Source: Amylostereum areolatum
Taxonomy: Eukaryota > Basidiomycota > Agaricomycetes > Russulales > Stereaceae
Assembly: GCA_012932865.1 (NCBI GenBank)
Contig: SAXG01000008.1
Location: forward strand, 682,001-746,000
Direction: 5' to 3'
DNA length: 64,000 bases
The first letter of the stretch is position 1. Every line of letters starts with the position of its first letter. Position numbers and translations under genes: made by a program. Below, piece by piece: positions 1 to 12,036 of this stretch. The notes beneath the pieces are model-generated. The model did not search any database. It was not told the DNA's origin and saw nothing but the letters and a program-made list of their open reading frames with translations.

Positions 1-1441
1 GAATGATGCCGATGGTAATGATGTTTTCGATGAGGAATCGGATTTCGGGAGGCAGATTGTAATTGAAGAGGATGATAGGCCAGCAAGTAGTCTTGCGCCG
101 ACGAAAAGGAGCGAACCCGTCCGTTGACGCTCCCAGAGCGATATCCCGACCATCCCCAAAAAACCGATGAGGTAGCTCCGTTCCGCCGATGACAACCTGC
201 TTGCCTCGTAGTGCACGGTAACGATGGCCGTCGAAGACGTCTGAAACTTCCTGAGGGACACACTCATGGTTGGCACGGTATTGCATTTTCTCGGCCATGG
301 ATTCACTGCCAGAAAATGCGAGAAGGCGAGGGATGAGAGGGATATAAGTAAAATGTTTCTTTGCGCGTCCATTGGATGTGTATCGATCGGTTTTGCAGTG
401 AGGGCAAGCAGTGAGGTTCACAAGGGATCCGGTATAGCAGACACATGATTGTGGGCAGCAGTCGTACAGTTTGGATTTGAAGCCTGCAAGAGATGCGAGC
501 CGAGTCTGCGCCTCGTCGGGAGATGTAACACCTGCTCCAGGAAATGCGAACGGGAGGTCCATGTAGGCAGTGTCTGTAATGTGGTGTTTCAACTTGAAGG
601 AATACTGTCGTAGAACTGCACGGTCTAACTGACTGAGGTCATTTACTAAGTAAACACAAACTTAGACGTGCGATCGTTGATATCGGAATGGATATTGCGT
701 ACCATCCAGCTGTGTACGCCTCAGGAAATTGTCATCCTCTGCCAGCAAGAGCAATGGATCATCAGGATCGAATGCACCAAATGTGTCGTCGAGTTCGTGG
801 TCTGAGTCCACTGTGGCATCATGGTCCCAGGCCAACAGTATATCATCTTCATCGTCCTCGCCATCTTCCATCCAAAGAGCATGGAAGCTCTGATCCTGAA
901 GTTCTGTCTCAACGGCATCGGCGTGGTCACTGCCAGGAATTGGCCCATCTAAAAGCGACCAAACAATCAGCTCCGTACATCTCGTACAAGCTTGAGGACG
1001 TACCGTCGGTCAGCATATCCATCATACTACAATCTTCTGCACTGTCGGTACTTGCGACACCGGTTGGTCCTAACACGGCTGTATAGGAGGGTTAGATGCT
1101 TTGTAGATGCTGAAGGCTGAAGGGAAACACACCAAGCGCAGGATCTCCCGTCTCCAAGCCAGTGTTCATAGCGGTAGATTGCAAACCGGGAAATTTATCT
1201 GAAGACATGGTTTAAATGAGTCTCATCTCAGGTGCATACTGCCGAATGGATACGCACCAGTCCGAGCCCGCTTCCTTAGATGGCCTTTCTCTAGGCTGGT
1301 GAGCTCGTTGACCACTTGGTGACCCATCTCCGAGTGAGCGAGAAGCGCTAGGTGCTCTCTTTCGGTCTTCCGATGAACCTTCTTGCCGCAATGTCCACAA
1401 AGGACAAAGTCGCTCTGACGGTCTTGTTTCGGAGGCATAGT
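1..1441 (-). CDS. Tnp2-family CACTA transposase, N-terminal part (3' end outside window)
   Basis: Reading the minus strand from the ATG at 1439-1441 and removing introns at about 1192-1250, 1081-1130, 894-948 and 646-702 gives one continuous frame to the window edge. It starts MPPKQDRQ, with a zinc-finger-like CGHCGKKVHRKTEREH near residue 15. An acidic linker follows (MEDGEDDEDD). Then comes the Tnp2 cysteine cluster (YDCCPQSCVCYTG ... CPHCKTDRY) and the block ASTDGFAPFRRRKTTCWP followed by NYNLPPEIRF. The last block is diagnostic of Agaricomycete Tnp2 transposases. The catalytic DDE region lies further downstream, off the window. The introns keep phase and no stop was found, so this half looks functional. 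The 5' end is near the divergent start of the second gene at 1809, giving about 370 bp of shared promoter. Confidence 0.85.
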
Positions 1442-1732
1442 GTTGGTGACAAAAGTGGGCTGGATTTTGGATGTGATGGAAGAAAAATACAAAGTCGACA
1501 AAGTCGCAATCGGTTGAAACTTGAGTATCTCTCGGAGTTTGGTGCTGAAGATTACGAGTGCGATTGTACGCTGTATGTTCCATAGAAACCGCAAAATACA
1601 ATTATGAATGGCCTGGAGATGGCGAAAAGGAGCATGTTTGACACGGTGGACGTACCTTCTGTTTCAAATTCGTTGCTGAGGACGGGCACTCGCAGCCCCC
1701 CCCGTTGGGGACAGACTTGGAATATAAATAGT

Positions 1733-1740
1733 CGAGCCAA
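1733..1740 (+). promoter_or_regulatory. TATA box of the CACTA second gene
   Basis: TATAAATA lies 69 bp upstream of the ATG at 1809, a usual distance for a fungal TATA element, in the divergent interval between the two transposon genes. It is recognised by motif and position only. Confidence 0.5.
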
Positions 1741-1808
1741 CACTGCACAATTCACCACTCCATCCCCGTCTCAATCACACCACTCCGACACATTCTCTAC
1801 TTCTTCCA

Positions 1809-2741
1809 ATGGCAAGCACGGTCACCACTCCTGCTCTTGCTCAGGCTACGCCTCCGACTCCTGCAACGGCTCCAGCTCAGCGCAACAAGGCACCGTCGAA
1901 CAAGGTACTTACCAAAAGGGACCTCGAGGCAAAGCTTCGCGAGTATGAACGTGAGTTGCAGGTTTCTGTATTGAACTTGTATCCGTTAGACGACACGCTG
2001 ATGACATACGGGATATGTTTCACCTTCAGAACGCTTGGAGGACCAGCAGAAACAGGTCGACCATGTTACTAGCCTCAATGTGCAGCTCACTGCGGACATT
2101 GAGACTGCGAAGATCTCCAACCCAACGCCTCTCAATAGCAACGGCCTTATCGCATGCCCCAAGGCTGTCAAGGGCTCTCACGAGCCGGCGTTCTATATGT
2201 CCGACATTCGAACCTTCCTCAATGACATGGATGACGTCGAGGATGGCAGCGAGTACTATCGAAGCATGCGGGTGAGTTTCATTCCTCACTGACATTCCCT
2301 GTTCACTCACAATAGCCTAGCGCATGACACGCTTCAACATGAACCGTGCGGGAATGGATCTATCAAAGACCTATAGTGAGCTCAAGCACTCCGAGCAAGT
2401 CACTCGCGTTTGCAAGTCGGCGAGTGACTCACCTTTGCTTTATCCTCCGGATGTACTGACCTCCTAGTGTCTAGATCCGCCAGGAATACCCTGCCGCCGC
2501 TCGCTTTGAGAATGACTGGGCTACCCGGGCCTTCATCCGTCAGTACTTGAGGAACAATTCATGGAAGAGGAAGCGCACCGACGACCACGATGGTGATCAA
2601 GACGAGGAGTTAGATGGCCATTCAGGTTCGGGTACAGGCCCCAGTGCAGGGTTACAACGTCTAGGTCAGATAGCGGCGACGAAGCGCGCTCGTCTTGAGG
2701 ACCAGCCCACGCGCGATAAGAGCTTGAGTCCTGATGCTTGA
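1809..2741 (+). CDS. CACTA second-gene product, coiled-coil protein of unknown function
   Basis: Spliced exons are 1809-1950, 2030-2271, 2321 to about 2398 (or 2407), and 2475-2741. The first two junctions are strong (GTGAGT donors). The third donor is weak and therefore uncertain. The protein is about 240 residues. It has a Ser/Thr/Ala/Pro-rich start (MASTVTTPALAQATPPTPAT), a coiled coil beginning LTKRDLEAKLREYEQRLEDQ, a conserved-looking middle (FYMSDIRTFLNDMDDVEDGS) and a basic nuclear-type segment (SWKRKRTDDHD). It ends in a second basic patch, KRARLEDQP. I recognise no catalytic domain. Its position inside the element, divergent from Tnp2, suggests an accessory DNA-binding role like plant TnpA. 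That is inference from context, not sequence identity. Confidence 0.7.
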
Positions 2742-3189
2742 AGTGAAGATGTTTCTAAGGTTCGTCTTCGAGTTGCCTCGAGCTTTCTATATCCTGATGA
2801 GTGCTTCCCATTTAGCACCCCTGTGGCCAATACCCAGTCCAATTCATAACGTACATATTAATTCTTGTCGGCCATTGAGCCGTCTCTTCTGTCTTTTCTC
2901 GTCGCTTCGTGGTGTGCGGTGGTGGTGCCGACGCGCGTTGCATCCACTCGCTTTGGCTTCCTTCTGATAACCCCTTACTTGTTACGTAGCTATCTAATAT
3001 ATTTCGCACGTGTTGTGCGCGATATCGAAACCACCGTCTGATCATTTGCTGAATCTCATCTCGATGCGTAAGCTGCAAAATCAGCAACATGAACGGAGGG
3101 TATTTTCAGGCTGTAGGATCCGGTTGTTTTCATACCTACCAGCACCGAAATCAAAGCCCCTTTGAAGGCTGAACATCAGCACATAACAT
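2742..3189. other. Non-coding transposon interior, 3' flank of second gene
   Basis: No convincing open frame. AT-richer DNA follows the stop of the coiled-coil gene and probably holds its 3' UTR and terminator region before the subterminal repeats begin. Confidence 0.5.
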
Positions 3190-3530
3190 CAGCATGGAAA
3201 TATGCACTTCATGCCAGAGGTGTAAATCCGCACTTCGTGCCGGACGTGAAAAGTAGCATCTCACCTCCAACGTGAAAAATAGGCGGAGTAGCTGACTGAA
3301 AAACAGGCGTGAAGTTTCACCTCAAAATGTTGTTCTTTTCAAAGTGTAAAATCCCGGGAAAAAAGCGGTGAAATGGTACTTTTTTCCAGTGCTTTTCACT
3401 CATTGAAATCAGACCGGGAAAGACTGATATTCATCACACTGGGCTGAAAGTGAGTCGTCTACAAACTGAATATGATCGTGAATAAGGCTGATTAGGGCGG
3501 TGAAAATCACCCCACGGTACCCTCCTAGTG
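3190..3530. repeat. CACTA subterminal repeat zone and terminal inverted repeat
   Basis: Many copies of a GTGAAA-like word occur in both orientations: CGTGAAAA at about 3246 and 3271, GTGAAGTTTCACCTC near 3311, GGTGAAAT near 3368, TTTTCACTC near 3393, and the self-complementary GGTGAAAATCACC at 3499-3511. The segment ends at 3530 with CCTCCTAGTG, the reverse complement of a CACTAGGAGG terminus. In CACTA elements such subterminal motifs bind the element-encoded accessory protein. Confidence 0.75.
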
Positions 3531-3950
3531 TACGCGCCCAAGCTCGAGAGTTCGTAGGTGACTATCATACGCGAGAGTACGAAAAAGAAGCGGTGGTGGT
3601 GGTGGTTGAGGGGTGTTCAGGGGGGGAGGATGTCGGTATGTTATGTAGCGATGACGAATAAAGAAGGGACGAGTCGTATGGGGGTGGGAATGAGGTTGGT
3701 GGGGGAATAGAGAGATGCTAGCGCTAAAAGTACAACAACATCGATGGGGTGGGTGTGACGCGCGAGGGCACGAACTGAACTGCACACGAAAGTAGAGCAC
3801 AACTAAATAACAGCAACGAGATCGGAGAAATGGACGGGGGAAGGGAGGGATGGGATGGGATGGAGGGGAGGGATGGGAAAGAGATCCTCGCTAATAGATA
3901 TACGCAAAAAGAAAAAGAACATAACAAGATCGGGGGGGGAGACGTCTAAA
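3531..3950. other. Intergenic, flippase 3' flank
   Basis: Purine-rich, low-complexity DNA between the transposon end and the flippase stop codon. The short frames here are compositional. It probably contains the flippase 3' UTR. Confidence 0.5.
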
Positions 3951-6900
3951 TCACTCCTCGGCGAGGTCCGTCGGTCGTTTCCGCCTCAGCGGCTTCCGTA
4001 TCGTCTGCAGCACCCTGCTCCCGCGCGACGCCCGCCTCGGCAGGTTCGTCGTGCTCGACAGGTGGCTCTGTATCCTGCGCATCTCGACCCCTTGCTCCTC
4101 CGCCGCGAACCCGTACCCGCGCGACTGCGAGCGCACGCCGGTCGCCATGTCGATCTGGCTGCCCATCGCCGTCGTCGTCTGGTGCGTCTGCGCGCGGTAC
4201 GGCGACGTCGTCGGCGCGGGCGGCATCATCCTCTCGCTCGCCGCGAAGTCCAAGTCCACGTCCGAGCGCGAGCGCAGCCGGACGTCGTGCTCGAAGTCGA
4301 GCTGCGGGTTCATCTTGTAGTTCCAGCGCAGGATGTCGACGTCGTCCGGGAAGAAGCCGTACTTGATCGCCTTGTAGATGTACCGCGGCAGGAGGGAGAT
4401 GAGCACCGTGATCGGCAGGGAGAACCAGAAGAGCGGCGAGCGGAAGAGGAACCAGTCGTTGCCGAAGACGGGGGTGTAGAACCAGCCGGGGGAGATGAGA
4501 GAGTAGATAGCCTGGGTGCAAATGTCAGCGCGAGCGAACATCGGCACGTCAAAAAAAAAAAAGCAGCTCACAGTATACGCCCAGATCAACACAATGCCGA
4601 GGAAGACGGCGAAGAAGACCCATCCGGTCCAGACGTTCGTGTTGAGACCGTTGAACAGGTTGGCAGTGAGCACCGCGGCGATCGCCATGACCTAAAACCC
4701 GCCAACCGATCAGTGAAACCATCCCCTCAACCCAACCAAAGCATCGCTCACGGTGGCAAACTCGTACTGGCCGACTTGGTATCCGTCCGACCGTCCCGAG
4801 ATGGAGTTGTACGTGTACAGGATCGGGAAGAACACGATGGCGGACTGTTGGAACAAGCCCATCGTCAGCAAACGGGCCTTGCAGATGCCAAAATCCACCT
4901 CCCCGACTCACCTGAACAATCCCGTCGAACATATAAACCGCGAACAGCTTGTTCCCGAACCACTTCTGCTCTCGCCCGTACCGATACAGCTCCGGGATCG
5001 CCATCAGCACATGGTCATCTACCCGCGCCACAATCAGCACAACTGCAAAATACAAACGAAGGAAAAGTAAAGAAGAAAAAAAAAACGCACCAAGGATCCG
5101 ATCGAACAGCCCGATGCCGATGACCGGCGCAAGCGTCCAAAACGAGTTCCACCAGAGCAGATACGTGTACTCGAACACGTACGCCGACGACCATCCGCAA
5201 TAGATCTGGAACCACCACAGCACGCCGATGCATATGATGTTCTTGTAAAAGAAGTTGGTGATCCTGCCCCCCCGCGAATCGGCGTCAGTTCCGACCCTTC
5301 CAGACAAGTCGAGAGAAGGAGCACTCACATGTTCCCGTTCCGAGCGTAAGACCAGTGTCCGTGGACGAGCAACAACCGCTTCAAATACCGGAACTGCGTG
5401 ATGGCGTAGTCGGACGAGTTGACCGCCTGAAGGCCCTCCTCACCCGAGATACCCACACCCACGTCCGCCGCCTATTCCCAAACGAAAAGAAAAACCCCGA
5501 GCCCCAATCAGTCTTCACAAACACCAAGTAAAAACCGGGGACAAAGACCGCGCACCTGAATCATGCTGACGTCGTTCGCGCCGTCCCCGATCGCAAGCGT
5601 CATCGTGTTCAGCCCGTCCTTCACCAGCCTGACCACGAGCGCCTTCTGCTTCGGCGACACGCGGCAGCACACGACGCCCTGGCACATCGTCCCGAGCTTC
5701 AACAGCAGGTGCTTGTGCTTCTCGTCCCCCAGCGCGTCCTCCAGCGCGAGCCCGTCGATCACGAGCACGTACCCGCCCGGCCGCTGTCCGTTCTGCTCGC
5801 CCACGAGCGAGCGCACGTCCGAGCTCATCCGGCGCATGGGGAACGACTGCGACGGGCGCTCGGCCATCCCCAGGTCCTCGACGACGACGAGCGGGTCGTC
5901 CAAGATGCCGCTCTGGGGGAAGTACTCCTCCACCGCGCGGAGCATCTGCCTGTATATCGTCCGCCCGTCCGGGTTCTCGCCCGTCTTGCCGCGAATGATG
6001 ATGATGTTCGAGTCCGGGCTGATCAAGTTCGTGCTGTGTCCGATGGCTGCACCACAGAAGGGAAAACAAAAACAGACCGATGAGCACCGCGTTCGCCAGT
6101 AGAAGAAAAGCGGGGATGAAGAAGAAAAAAAACGCACCGATGGCCGTCTCGAGCTTGTCTCCGGTCAACACCCAAATCTTGATCCCCGCTCGCTTCAGAT
6201 CCGCAATCGCCTCGGGAACCCCGTCCTGCAACCTATCCTCGATCGCCGTGGCCCCGAGCAGCGTCAGACCCTGCTCGATTTTGTTCGACACCCGCTCGAC
6301 CATGTCTTCGCGGTCCTCGATCGACGACGTCGCAACCTTGTACTCCGCCGACCACGCGTCGTACTCCGCCTGCGGCACCTCCCTGAACCCGAGCGTGAGC
6401 GTGCGCAACCCGCTGCTCGCGAACTCGTCCAGCTGCGCCTCCGTCGTCGCCTTGAGCTCCTCCCGCCCGGGCGCGAGCCGTTCGAAGATCACGCTGTCCG
6501 CGCCCTTGGACAGCAGCAGCACCGGCCCGACCTCGCGCTCGTCCGCGTCGAGCGCGCGCACGAGCACGCTCATGCGCTTGCGGGCGCTCGTGAAGTCGAG
6601 GATGGTCAGCAGGCGGAAGCGCAGCTGCTCCGTCGCGAACGGCGTGCGCACGTACAGCACGTCGCGGTCGCGGCCGCGGAACTCGAATCCGATGTCGGCC
6701 GCGGCCTGCACGAGCGCGGCCTCGTCCGGACTCTGCGCCTTGTATTCGAGGTCGCCCGTCTCGGGATCGACGCCTGCGAGCACGGTGTGGCACAGCGCGA
6801 GCGTCGTCCAGAACATGCCGATGCGGTGCCGGTCCGCGGAGTCCGGGTTGGACGCAGCTGCGTTGATCTCGGCCGTCAGAGGCGCGCAGCGGAAGTGTTG

Positions 6901-9105
6901 CAAGACGCCGCCGGAGAGCTTGACGCGGCTCGCGTCCATGGGGCGGAGGACCGTTTCATGGGGCTGCCGGGGAGAGGGCGACGCGGAGGTGGAGGCCGAA
7001 CTGGGCATCATGTCATCCTTGAGCGATTTGACCGACTTGGAGGGGTCGATGTCATCCTCGTCCTCTTCGTTGCCCACGAAGATCTGACTACCGATCGAGG
7101 CGCGTCTGAACACCATGGCGTTCTGATGAAGTCCGTCAGCATCCATCGACCGCATACATCCCGCCATTCAATGCGTACCTGGGTGAGCGTGCCCGTCTTG
7201 TCCGAGAAGATGTACTCGATCTGTCCAAGGTCGTCCGAAAGCACGAAGCTGCGCGCGACGGTGGCCGTCCCGGTCTTCTCGTAGAACATCTCGCGGTCAA
7301 AGTAGATGAACGCCGCCTGCGCGGTGCGCACGACCTCGATGGAAATGTACAACGAGATGGGGACGATGTTCTGGAAGCTGCGGCGGGCATCAATGACTGC
7401 ACCCATCTTTTGCGAAAATGGCAAGGCGGTACGTACGTGATGAGTGCGAACGCCCAGGTAACGAGGCCGTTGATGTGGGGGTTGTCGTCGCTCCGGTTGT
7501 CGTTGAACAGCCACGGGGCGCCACGAGGGAAGTACCGTTGCTCGAGCACGGAGTCGACGATGGCGCAGACGACGGCCATGATGGCGAGGATGATCAGGTT
7601 GGCAAACACCATGGGGTCCATCTGGCGCTCGACGCGACCGCGCTTGGAGGGCGTTCCACCGGCGTTGAGCACGAGCTTCGTGTCGTACCCGGTGTACATG
7701 ACGATGGCGATGACCCACTCCGTGTTCTTGAGAACGGTCCCGCGGAGGAGCACCTGGTTCAGGTCCACGGCGGACCGTTCCCCGTTCACGACGACGGCCG
7801 CGTTCAACTTGTGCATGAGGAGTTCCGGACGGTCCGCCTCGATCGTGAACGCATTCTTGGGGTTCGCGCAGGCGGCCGCGGTGCGCATGTGGGTGAGCGC
7901 GGGCACGGCCGTCCTCGACTTGAGATTGGTCTCGCCGTCCAAGTTCTTGGTCTCCACGAACGCGACGTTCTCGTCCTCGCTCGTCGCGCAGATGAGCATG
8001 TCGGCCGGGATGGACTCGCCGTCGACGATCTTGAGGATATCGCCGACCTTGAGGTCTTCCCAAATCCCGCGGGACCAATGGGGTCGGCTCGGACCGCGAT
8101 GGTGGTGGAACATAGGCATGCCGTGCTCCCCCGTCGACTCGGCGTCGTCCGCGTCGTCGTACTCCGCGAACGGGATGGGTTCGGCGATGGGCTGATCGGT
8201 GGTCTCGCTCGCGATGGCTTCGGGGGGCACGGCGTGCTCGAGCATCTCGACGTCCGGGTTGGCGCCCCGCCGGCCGACCTTGGCTTTCTTGGTCAGACGG
8301 GGCCTACGGAAGCGGGTGAGGGCGCGGACGAAAGTCCGGGCTTTGGCGGTCATGGCGTTCGGATTTGACCAACCGCCGCCGGCGAGGATGCGGATAGGGG
8401 AGTAGTTGACGCGTCGGTCCGACTGGTGGCGCTTGAAGTCCTCGTAGCCATCCTTGAGAGCGGTGATGCCCCAGACGATGAGGAGAGGGAGGATGACGAG
8501 ACCGGGGGAGATGGTGGAGAATTTGTTGAAGAATTGGAGGATGGCGATCGCGAGGAAGAATCTAGGGAAAATGCGGTGTCAGCGGGGGCCAACGGAGCAG
8601 GAAACGGCTGGTGAAAGCGGACAGGGAGGGCACATGGCATCGAGGGGTGAATGTATGCGTGGAGAGATTGATTTGGGCCGAGCGTCTGCCCCCTGAGAGC
8701 GTCTGCGATACGCCCAGCTCGACCTGGCAGCTCGACCCGGATCCAGCGTACTGACCCGCCGCGGCTCGCTCGAAGGTGCACACGAAGGAGAAAAGGAAGG
8801 GAAAGGAAAGAAGAAACGCACATGTTGGCCACACGCCTGAACTGCTCGAGGAGGTTGCGAGGGAGGAAGGTGAGGAGGGTGTATTTGGAGGTGATGACCT
8901 GGTTGGCGGAGTAGCGGTACTCCTTCTTGACCTTGTGCGGTTTCTTCGGATCGTAGTAGTCTTCCGGGAGGGGCTCGTTGACGAAGATGGTGCGGGGAGG
9001 ACCGGGAGGGGGCGGGCGGACGAAGAGGGCCTCGATGTTGAACTGGGAGAGGCGATCGTACCAACCCAGGACGCCCTTCCGTCGTTTGGCGTTCAGGGAG
9101 GACAT
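3951..9105 (-). CDS. DNF1: P4-type ATPase, phospholipid flippase (Dnf1/Dnf2 class)
   Basis: Translocates phospholipids from the outer to the cytosolic leaflet of plasma and endosomal membranes. The start is the ATG at 9105 ([17 protein letters not shown]), followed by the P4 N-terminal signature [20 protein letters not shown]. The gene is broken by at least eight introns. One of about 260 nt follows VAN and is rejoined by [18 protein letters not shown] (TM1). NLDGETNLK (actuator domain) lies near 7930. The phosphorylation motif [10 protein letters not shown] lies near 7185-7210, [12 protein letters not shown] near 6145-6180, and the hinge [12 protein letters not shown] near 5560-5595. The C-terminal membrane domain follows ([25 protein letters not shown]-type loops). 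The cytosolic tail ends [12 protein letters not shown] at 3951. All P-type motifs are intact. The N-terminal sequence fits Dnf1/2 better than Drs2 or Neo1. Cdc50-family beta subunits are the expected partners. Confidence 0.93.
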
Positions 9106-10563
9106 GAGGGTCGTGACAAAGGGGAGGGAGAAGGGGGAAGGCGGGGAGGGTGAACCCGGGAGGGAAGAGGGAGGGGGATTAAGGGGGCGTTCAGAGGAGA
9201 AATCGGAAAAGTAAAGCGTAAAGTAGCAAGAAGGGAAAAGTGGATGAGAAACTGGACCGCCATCCGCTCTCTTCCTCCCCGCCGCGCTGACTCAGCCCCA
9301 TCACGCCCACTCCCACCGCTCCCCACTCTCCCGCCCTGCCCATCGTCCTCCCCGCCCCTCTCTCGACCACCGAGCCCTCCTCCTCGCTCTCCTCCCCGAC
9401 CCCCGACGCCCCCCGCCCCGCGATCCTCACCGCGAGCTACGCGGTCGAAGACACCGGGCCGTACGTCATCAACCCGGTTCCGTGGCTCCGAACACGTCCC
9501 TCGGCACAACCCTCCTGTCTCAGACAGCTTGCAAACCCGGCCCTCGTCATCGGCCCTCGCACACAGTCATCCTCTCCTTCCTCCGACAGCCACGCGGGCA
9601 CTCACAAATACAATCCTCCCGCCCTCCGACAGCCTCTCTGAATCCAACCCCATCCATCTCTTACCCTCCGACCTCCCCGATCTCTCGTCCCCGCGTAAGT
9701 GAGTATGCATCGGTTCTGTGCCACATCCGAGAAGGAGACGCATCCAGTCACACCGTCAAGCCGACATGAATGCTTCTTCGAATTCCGCTTTTCTCATCCA
9801 CCCGAATCCCCGCCGAATGCTGTTACTGTATACATACGCAGACGCAAGTACACGCCGCACGACATCGCGAGCAGCCTCCGTCCGCCGTCCGCGGTGGACG
9901 GTGGGTGGGTGGGTGGATCGGGAGGCCCGTCTCGGTCGCTTTCGGAGGATGCAGGGGGAATCGGAGATCATACTTGCCGCGGCCAATCACCGCTCGGCAC
10001 CACACCCCCTTCACATTCGCTAATTGAATTCCCGCTGCGAAGTCGCGAAAATCGAAGCTCGCTTTGCCTGCGGCAGCTTCGATGTGTACTGTAGGCTCAT
10101 GTGTACATACGCTGTACCAGGAGACAGGTGAATACAGGAGCCTTGAAGCTTGAAGCTTGAAGGCTTGATTGCACGCCTCAGACGGGTCCAGAAGCGATGA
10201 ACCTCACAACCAACGTCGTCCTCCACGAGCAATAGAATCGATAACGTACGCGAACATTCAACAGACAAAGAAACTAATTCAAACGAGCGACAGAGGCGCG
10301 GGAGGACGAGGGCGGCACTACTACCATACGACACACGCTATCCACTTTCCTGGCAGTCACCACACACACACACACAGAAACAACAGACGGCGGAGCACAA
10401 AGTTCAATCAATAAAGGCGAAGGTGCGTACAGACGACGCGGGGTATGTGGGTTCTCAATCTTTTGGCTGTGGCGGCGAACAAAACCGGGTCAGCAAACCA
10501 CGATACGGCGACCAAGCGAAAGCACCCACAGGGTAAACATATGAACGGACGCGACGACGCCCT
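9106..10563. other. Intergenic, flippase promoter and septin 3' flank
   Basis: About 1.4 kb. It holds a strongly C-rich block at 9260-9440 upstream of the flippase and TTGAAGC heptamers at 10141-10168. A CA microsatellite sits near 10360-10380. An open plus-strand stretch around 9244-9700 is proline/serine-rich and not recognisable. Confidence 0.5.
10141..10170. repeat. TTGAAGC heptamer repeat
   Basis: CCTTGAAGCTTGAAGCTTGA then AGGCTTGATT: just over three tandem copies of CTTGAAG. Confidence 0.75.
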
Positions 10564-12036
10564 CTAAGCCGCCTGCTGTGACCGCGCGTTGTCCTTCAGC
10601 GCCAACAGCTGTTTTGAGCGGAACGCCTCGTAGTGGATCTGCGCCGTCGTCTCGATCAGGTCCTGCAAGTGGGTCCTGTACAACGCACGCAGCACAGGCA
10701 GGCTACCGTCAGCAAACGCACGACCGTACGAATAACGAGCGGGGGAAAAAAAACCCCCCGCACCTTGTCAGGAAGTTGCGCAGTGAGACGAACTCGCAGT
10801 GCGTCTCGTCTTCGACGTTCACCACGCCCCAGCGGTTCTTGCGCCCGCGCACCGACTTGCCGCCGATGATCACGTTGCTCTCCGAGCCAACGACCGCGAA
10901 CGGGATCATGTCCTACGCGCCCCTGTCAGCACCGGCAACACCGAAGAACAACGATTTTGGAGGGAAAAAATGCGTACGCGGATGGACTCGTTCAGCTGGA
11001 CCTCCTCCTCGTCGTTCTCGTCCGTGTCGAAGGGGTACAGACGAATGTTGTGGTGGAAAAGCTCGGCGCGAATCTAGACCGTGCCCAACTCAGCGCCCCA
11101 CCTCCCATATGGCACGAAAGAAAGGTGAGAGAAAAACGCGTACCTTCTGCTTGAACGCCTCGCGCTCCTCCAGCGTCAGACTGTCGGCCTTGGCGATGAC
11201 GGGCACGACGTTGACGACCTCGCTGAGCTTCTTCATGACGATAACGTCGATCGCGCGGAGCGAGTGCCCGGTCGGGTTGATGAAGTACAAGCAGCAGTGG
11301 ATGCGCGTGTCCTGGATGTAGCGGTCGCGCTGCGCGGTGAGCTCCTTGCGCAGGTACGCGCTGTGCTGGTCCTTGATGTACTTGATAATCGGGTCCCAAC
11401 TAACCCAGCCCCAAGTGTCCATCACCCAAAGTCAGAAAAAGGGCGCACACAACGAGCGGCGAGGGGGAAAGAGCAAACGACGCACCAGTTCTCGTTGTTC
11501 ACCTGGTCTCCGTACCCAGGCGTGTCCACGATGTTCAGTCGCAGCCTCACGCCATTCTCCACGATAACTAACCGGTAAAAAAAGGGGGGGAGGGGAGGCG
11601 GTCAGCGTACGCGTACCACGTAGCACGACGCCAGCGCCAACGCACCATGGGACGCCGTCTGGATTTCCGTGGTCTGACGCACGGGCTCTTCCGCTTCACG
11701 TCGGCCCTTGGAGTCGATGAGGTGCGAGGCGAAGATGGTGTTGATGAGCGTCGACTTGCCGAGCCCCGTCTGGCCTAAGCGTGCCAACAGCAAGCGTCAG
11801 CGCCCCGTCCTCTCGTCCCCCGCCCCGCCCCTTCCCTCGCACACCCTCCCACCCATTCAAAAAACAAGGACAGGAGAGAGCGGAACGGGGGAGAGCGGGA
11901 ATGAAAGCCACGCACCGACGACGATCACGTTGAACTGGAACCCGCGCTTGAGCAGCTTGTGCTCGATCTGCTGGGTGATGGAGTCGAAACCGACGTACGA
12001 CGTCGCGCGAATCTCTTGAACGTCTGCGGCGGCCAT
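10564..12036 (-). CDS. CDC10: Septin, CDC10 orthologue
   Basis: GTP-binding cytoskeletal protein that assembles with the other septins into filaments at the bud neck, septum and hyphal tips. The start at 12036 gives [20 protein letters not shown], with the short N-terminus and [20 protein letters not shown] typical of Cdc10. The G1 loop GQTGLGKST (near 11750-11775) is interrupted by an intron after its first Gly codon base. The G3 loop is DTPGYGDQ (near 11510) and the septin G4 is AKAD (near 11190). The septin unique element region reads IPFAVVGSE...[14 protein letters not shown], then [19 protein letters not shown], and the protein ends SQQAA with almost no C-terminal coiled coil. That absence again fits Cdc10. 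There are at least seven introns. Length is about 340 residues. Confidence 0.95.

Larger units (their letters stand above)
1..3530. mobile_element. CACTA (EnSpm-type) DNA transposon, right-hand part
   Basis: The element runs off the left edge. Its right end is the terminus at 3530, where the minus strand begins CACTAGGAGGGTACC, the hallmark start of CACTA elements. Inside it lie a Tnp2-type transposase (minus, from 1441) and a divergently transcribed second gene (plus, from 1809). A zone of short GTGAAA-type motifs in both orientations follows at about 3190-3512. This order (transposase, second gene, subterminal repeats, terminal inverted repeat) is the standard CACTA plan. The left terminus and target-site duplication are outside the window or cannot be assigned. 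The visible transposase frame is unbroken, which suggests a young copy. Confidence 0.85.

Noticed and set aside
3855..5123. Long plus-strand frame (422 codons) over the flippase
   Set aside because: Arg/Ala/Val-rich antisense shadow of the P4-ATPase exons.
9244..9702. Plus-strand Pro/Ser-rich frame upstream of the flippase
   Set aside because: Low-complexity composition, no domain, no supported splice sites. One frame carries a more protein-like stretch near 9420-9480 (ILTASYAVEDTGPYVINPVP), but nothing can be joined to it.
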